Positions 54,401 to 60,400 of a stretch of DNA of 64,000 nucleotides are shown here, one piece after another. How positions within the stretch are numbered: position 1 is the stretch's first letter; each line of letters begins with the position of its first letter. Origin of the DNA: Elusimicrobiota bacterium (GTDB lineage Bacteria > Elusimicrobiota > Elusimicrobia > FEN-1173 > JAKLIF01); NCBI GenBank assembly GCA_022709755.1, contig JAKLIF010000007.1, forward strand, positions 62,001-126,000. Reading direction: 5' to 3'. The notes under the pieces are model-generated. The model did no database searches, was not told the origin of the DNA, and saw nothing but the letters and a program-made list of their open reading frames with translations. Both the position numbers and the translations under genes were made by a program.

Positions 54401-57400
54401 GGGCGGAACGATTTGCTGAGATAGATCCAGAGAGACTGCAGGAAATTGTTTTTCAGGAGGGGGTGGCGGTTGTATTTCAGGCGCAGACCCTCATGCTGCG
54501 CGATGATCGGCAACAGTTCCCTCTGCAACCGCCCCAGCCGGACCAGTTGGAGTTCCAGCGCACGATCGCTTTTCACCATCTCCGCCCACCGGTCGGACCG
54601 ACGCACGCTCTCCGGGCTCACGACCAGCCAGGGGTTCAGCCAGACGGTGTCACCCGCGGTGACAGCCAGACGATCGCCCCGGGCATGCGTCATTTCCCAA
54701 TCGATCTTCACGTCGGCGCCCATCCGATCTTTCGCATAGTCCTTCAAGGCGTTCTGATATTCCCCCAGGATCTCCTGGTCCGGGAACATCCCCCCCGATT
54801 CCGTCGGCATTGCGACGGCGATCCGCTTGAAGCGCTTTGCGGCATACCAATCACCGAGCAACCGGTAGAGAGCCCGCCCCCCGGCCATCGTGAAGAACAG
54901 CGTCGCCCCACCCGTCAGTATCCTGAACAAGACGGTGTCATACGCACTGCCCGGAAGGAACGGCAACACCTCGACCAACAAGAAAAGTCCGACCGAGGCG
55001 GCGAGCACGCTGACGGATATCGTCGCCACCAAAGATTGTCTCACGCTGAACGGCCGGTCGTCCCGAGGAGATTCTTCCGGGACGGTGAGCCCCAGGAAAC
55101 GCATCATGAATTTCGCCAGGAGGCCGTTCGTGAAATTGTAATGCTCCCGGGTGCCATCCCCGGCCCGTGTGATCTGATGCGCTTTCTCGTGGATGTACGT
55201 CTCGATGAAATCGAACGTGCTTTCGAGCCGGCTCCGGCTGATCCCGATGAAATCCTCGGCGGGCTTCCAAAAACCCAGGATCGGCATTTCCTCGCCGGTG
55301 ATCCTATTCCGTATCGTCTTAAAAACCCGGATCGGAACGTCGTTGTTCCCCGGCAAGAGGGGGTCCAACAGATGGCGCATCTCATAAATCTCTTTTTCGG
55401 AAGGCGTCAATTCATCCAGGTCGATATAGTCGGGCTCGGCGTTATCGACCACCTCGAAATCATACAGGACGGCCCCGACATCATGGAGCAGACGGGCGAT
55501 CGGAGAACTCATCCCGATCACATGGAACCCCATGTACTGGGCTTCGGCCGCTTTTGACGATGAAGTCCCGATGACGGTCTTTTTCGGGTCATACAGCGAT
55601 TGGAACACCTCTTTCCAAAGGTCCCCGTTCTTGAACCCGGGCCGACCGGAAACGTTCTGAAACTCCATGCAGTTATCTATTTTCTGCGACGCTTCAATGA
55701 CCTTTTGGATGGCCTCGCGCGATCTCGTCTCCGCCAGGATATCGCCGACCGCATCCATCAAATCTTCCATTTTAATCATATCGCGATCGCGAGAAGTCGG
55801 CAGGTCCGCGAAGTTATAACCGAAGATCATGAAGCGCTTCGCGTCGCTGGGGATATAAATCCCCTTCAGGAATATTTCGGCTTTATCGAGGCTTTTGATC
55901 TCGCCGCGCGACGTCACGTCCACCGGCCGATAGCTCCTGTTGAAATAGAGGATCCGTTCGGGGATATTCCTCACCTCGGCCAGGAACGCCGGCGTCGGCT
56001 TCTTGAACGTGGTCTTCGAACCGCGAATACTGTTCCCATCTCCTCGATGGACCATCTTATAGGACAGTCGTTTGACGACCGTTTCATTGGGTCGGTCCTT
56101 GTTGATCCGTTCTTCCTTGGCCACGGGGGTCGCCTTCCAATCACGCGATTGGAGTTCCAGATCCAAATCCTCTCGCAACGCCGCGGTGGAGAGCATCTTC
56201 AGTCCCTCGCCGAAGGCTCCGGCCGCCTCCTCCGCCTTCCGGATCTCCCCCTCCTGGAGACCGATGGCTTTCTCCAGGGCCGATCGCTCCGACGCCGGTC
56301 TGTCGGCACCCAGAGACTTCAACTGCGCCCTCATCGTGGACAACCCCTCCCGGAGTTGGTTCAACCGGCGCATCTTCGAACTGTGGAAGAACTCGAGCAT
56401 GCTGAAATCGTATCCATCCCGGCTGTCATCCCGGAAGCGCACCGATTTGATTTGATCGTCGGTATAGTCCGCTATCCGCTGGAGATCGAGCCATGTCTCT
56501 CCGTCGACAGAAAACTCCACGAAGGCGTTCTCCGCGCCGGAATCGGCCGGCAGATGGTTCTGGATCCCATCCAGGACGATCCGTTGGATCCCCCATTTAT
56601 CCTGCCCGTAGTCCAAGGTCAACGAGGTGTCGACCTGGGACTTCTTATCCGGGGGATAGACATCCAAGGTCGTCTGAACGCCGCACCGGCTCAACTGTTT
56701 AGCCAGGTTGGCGTTCAAGTAGACGATCTTGCGCCCATCCTGAACCGCCTGCTCCGTGGATGAATCTCGGGGAGCACGGGCCGTTCCGTTCGGACGACCG
56801 GAAGCGGCGATCAGTGCATCAGCCCCGAACGTCTGCTCAAAGACTCGTTTCCAAAGTTCCGGACTTTTCAGCGACAGGTAGCCGTCCAACGCATGGAACT
56901 CCATATAGGACGAAGCGTCGTAGACTCCTCCGGCCATATCGTAAGAGAGACTGTTCTCGGTCGAAGCCGCCAGGAATATCTGGGAAAGGATCTTCTCATC
57001 TTCGATCTGGGCCAATATCTTAGCGATCAGGTTCGTCAGCTCATAGCGCTGAATGGTGTCGCGGTCCCGGTTGACGTTGGCGTTGTGCAGGTTGTAAGAG
57101 AAGAGGGTCTTCTTCCACCCGGAGTATCCCGACGTGTATTCCTGGGACAGCGCATCCGTGATTTTCAAACCCCGCACATAGAGGAGCGAACTCGCCGCAG
57201 AAACGACATCTCCTTCCTGTGTGCGGGCCATCGGCTGATAAGATGAATCCGTCGGAAGAGCCAAGACGGGCAGCGTCCGGAACAACTCATAGAAATCCCT
57301 GGAGAACCCCGTGAAGATCGTCTGCGAACCGCTCTTGGATTTCGGGTGAGGCGCGTCCTCGACGGACATCACGACTTCCATCGTGCGTCGCTCGTTGGGC

Positions 57401-60400
57401 TTCCCCGGGTTCACCACCACCGGTTGCTTCCCCCCGACCGCCCGCCAGGACTGATTCTTGTCCCAGGAACGGAATTCGATGCCGATCCCGTCACGGACGG
57501 CGGCGGCGGTCACCATCTTCTGCCCTTCTCCAAATTGGCCGGCCGCCTTCTTCTGGACCAACCCGTCTTCTTTGTTCTTTGTCGAGAGGAACAACCGCAA
57601 CTGTTGCCGGTCGTATCCCCAGCCATCGTCTTCAAAGACAAGGGATTCGACATCGTCGTAAGGAACCGCCTGGGATTGGGTCAACGGAACGATCGTCCCG
57701 TCTTTTCGGCGCAGATAGACTTTCAATTCGGTGCCTCCGCAATCCTCCGGCAGATGGTTCTGGATCCCATCCACCAGGATGCGCTCAGCCCCCCACGCTT
57801 TCAGAGCTCCCGAATCCAACGTCAAATTGATGCTGAGCGTCTCCGCCCCCTTGGGGGGCGGACTGGCCTTCTCGCCTTTCTTGAACAGCGAGAGGATGCC
57901 GAGGGGGATGTTGAATCGTGGCGCCAGGTGGTTATAGACGAGATGGGCGAGGACCGCAAGACTCAGCCCGAGTGCGCCGCCGACGACCGGATCGATGAGG
58001 ATTCCGGCGATCAGAAGGGCGTTCAGACCAACCCCCAAACCCAATAACGGGCCTCGGGCGGCCCAATGGCGGAACGGATTCCAACCGATCTCGACCGGCG
58101 GAGCGTGGACGTCATAATAGACGCGGACGTGGCGCATCATGAAGGCCCAGGAGGACGCCACCCCGATCCCGAGGAGAAACGGCGTCAAATCGACACCGAA
58201 GAGAGACTGGACGGCCCAGCTCAATCCGCCGGTGATCATCCCCTGAAAAAAGAGCGTTTCGAGAACCGCGCGCAAGACCGGATATCTCCAGACCAGACGC
58301 TCCTCAGTGATCCGCCCGTCGGAACCGACCCGTATCTGGTAATAATCGAATTTGGATTGATTGGCGGGATCTGGGTGAGACATCGTATCGATGTACCGGG
58401 CGCCCAATCGCCGGGATATCTTCAAGGAATTGGCCGCTTCGACGGGGTCGATGTGGCTGGTGACGAACTCATAGCCCGCTTCCGCCGCCATCTTGAGTTG
58501 CCGTTCCTTGAGACGCGTCGCGATGCCCCTCCCGCGGAATTCCGGGAGCACCATCAATTTCGTCGAATAGAGCGTGTTCTTTTTTCCCAGATTCTCATCA
58601 TAAGGCGCCAGCGTGTCGTTATAGGCGTAGTGCAACGATTCGAGGGGACTGCCGATGATGTAACCGACGATCCGCCCGTTGTGCCTGGCCACTAGGAGCT
58701 GCGCCCCGAAGTCGGGGGCCATGATATAGCGCATCCATTCATCGGGCCATCGGCGATCGAGGGGCGTGAGTTGTTCCATCTGGAGGATGGTCTGTATGAG
58801 CGTCTCCACCTCTTCCGGATCCCCCGTCAGATCGACCTTCTCCAAGTCCACATCCCCCGAGACATCCAGCAACGATTCGACCACTTTCCCCGCCGTCCAA
58901 CCGACCGAATCGAGGATGTTCCCGACCCATTGAGCCGACGCGGGATCATACTGGTTCATCTCCCGCTGGAGCGCGGTGCGGGCCTCCTCGGAGGTCAACG
59001 GTTTGGGGCGACTCGCCCGGACGACGATGTGCATCCGCAGGTGGTTATCCTTCTCCAAGGTGACATCATTGAACACCGTGCCGACGAGATCCACCAGTTC
59101 CTCATCGGTAAACCCCTTGATGAAAGTCCCCTTCTCCGTCAGGACCCCGTCCCTGTAAGGACGGGGGTTCTGGACGAATTTATCCATGTTCCGATAGACG
59201 GTGATCACCACGTTCCCCTCCGGCTTGACCATCAGGGCCGCCGTGCGGAGGACAGCCAGCCGGTCTGCGGGATCCTCGATGGAGGTCAGGACGCTGGTCA
59301 TCGTCGCCGAATCGTATTTTTCCTTCAGCGCTTCTTTGAACACCGCCGCATTGTGGTCCAGCGGTCGGGCGTAATTATCAAAGACGAAGTTCCGTATTCC
59401 GGCTTTCTGAAGCGCCTCGGATTGGAGCCCGTACGGCCCGCCGCCGATATCGAGGTTCCGATTCCCAAGCCATTTTTTCTCGATGGCCAGCAGCATTCCG
59501 GAGGCGGTCCTCTCCCGGGCGGTGATCCCCCGGGGGATGAGGGGGTCCGTCGGCGGCGCCACAGGAGCGGCGGCCGGCTTTCGTTGAAAAAGGAGCGGGA
59601 TGGAACTTTTGAGCGCGCGAAGTCTCTCGATCCGGATCCAAGAGAGCCGGGAGACCAACCAGTTCCGCACGCGCCCGGCATATCGGCGGATCGCGGCGAG
59701 CGGGACCAGGGCCTGGGCGAGGATCGCCCCCCACACCCCTTTCACCGGGCGCAAACGGATCATGTCTTTTCCAACACGCGCCGTCACAGCCCCTTCAGAC
59801 TCGACGAGAGGACGGAGGACCGGAAGTTCGAGGGCGATCCGGACAGATTGGCCGGCCCGATCGATGAAACGAACCAAGAGTCCCGGGTTCTTGTCCTTGC
59901 CGTTGTCGACCCACTCCAGCGTCAACGACTCGAGGGCGTCGAACCTCGGGGCGATTTTCTCGAGGCCGTCGATGATTTTCCGGAGAGAAGCCCTGCGATC
60001 GGCGGCGCTGACGGCCCCGCCTTCACGCAGTCTCTTCAGCAAAATTTTGGCCGTGGCCAAGGAAACGTACAACCCCTGCTCCGTGGTCCGAAAGTGCATG
60101 TATCCTTCCGGGATGCCGGGAGAGAGCGCCAAGGGGCTCCGGAGGAAGAGGGCGTCTCCCGCGAAGAGACGTTCCAAAGGCGTCTTGTCTCGCGTCAAAA
60201 CAGCCAGGGCATCGCTCATCCCCTCCACCGTTTCCACCCGGGGGCGGAGGACGGCCCAATTCACCTGATGGCGCGAAAGCAGTTCCTTGATCCCCTGCGT
60301 ATGGAATCCGCCGGAGATCATCACTCGAACCCCCGGGACTCGCGAGTTTTCATCTCCCAGCAGATTCGACACCAAGGATTGGTTCCGCCGGGAAGCCAGG

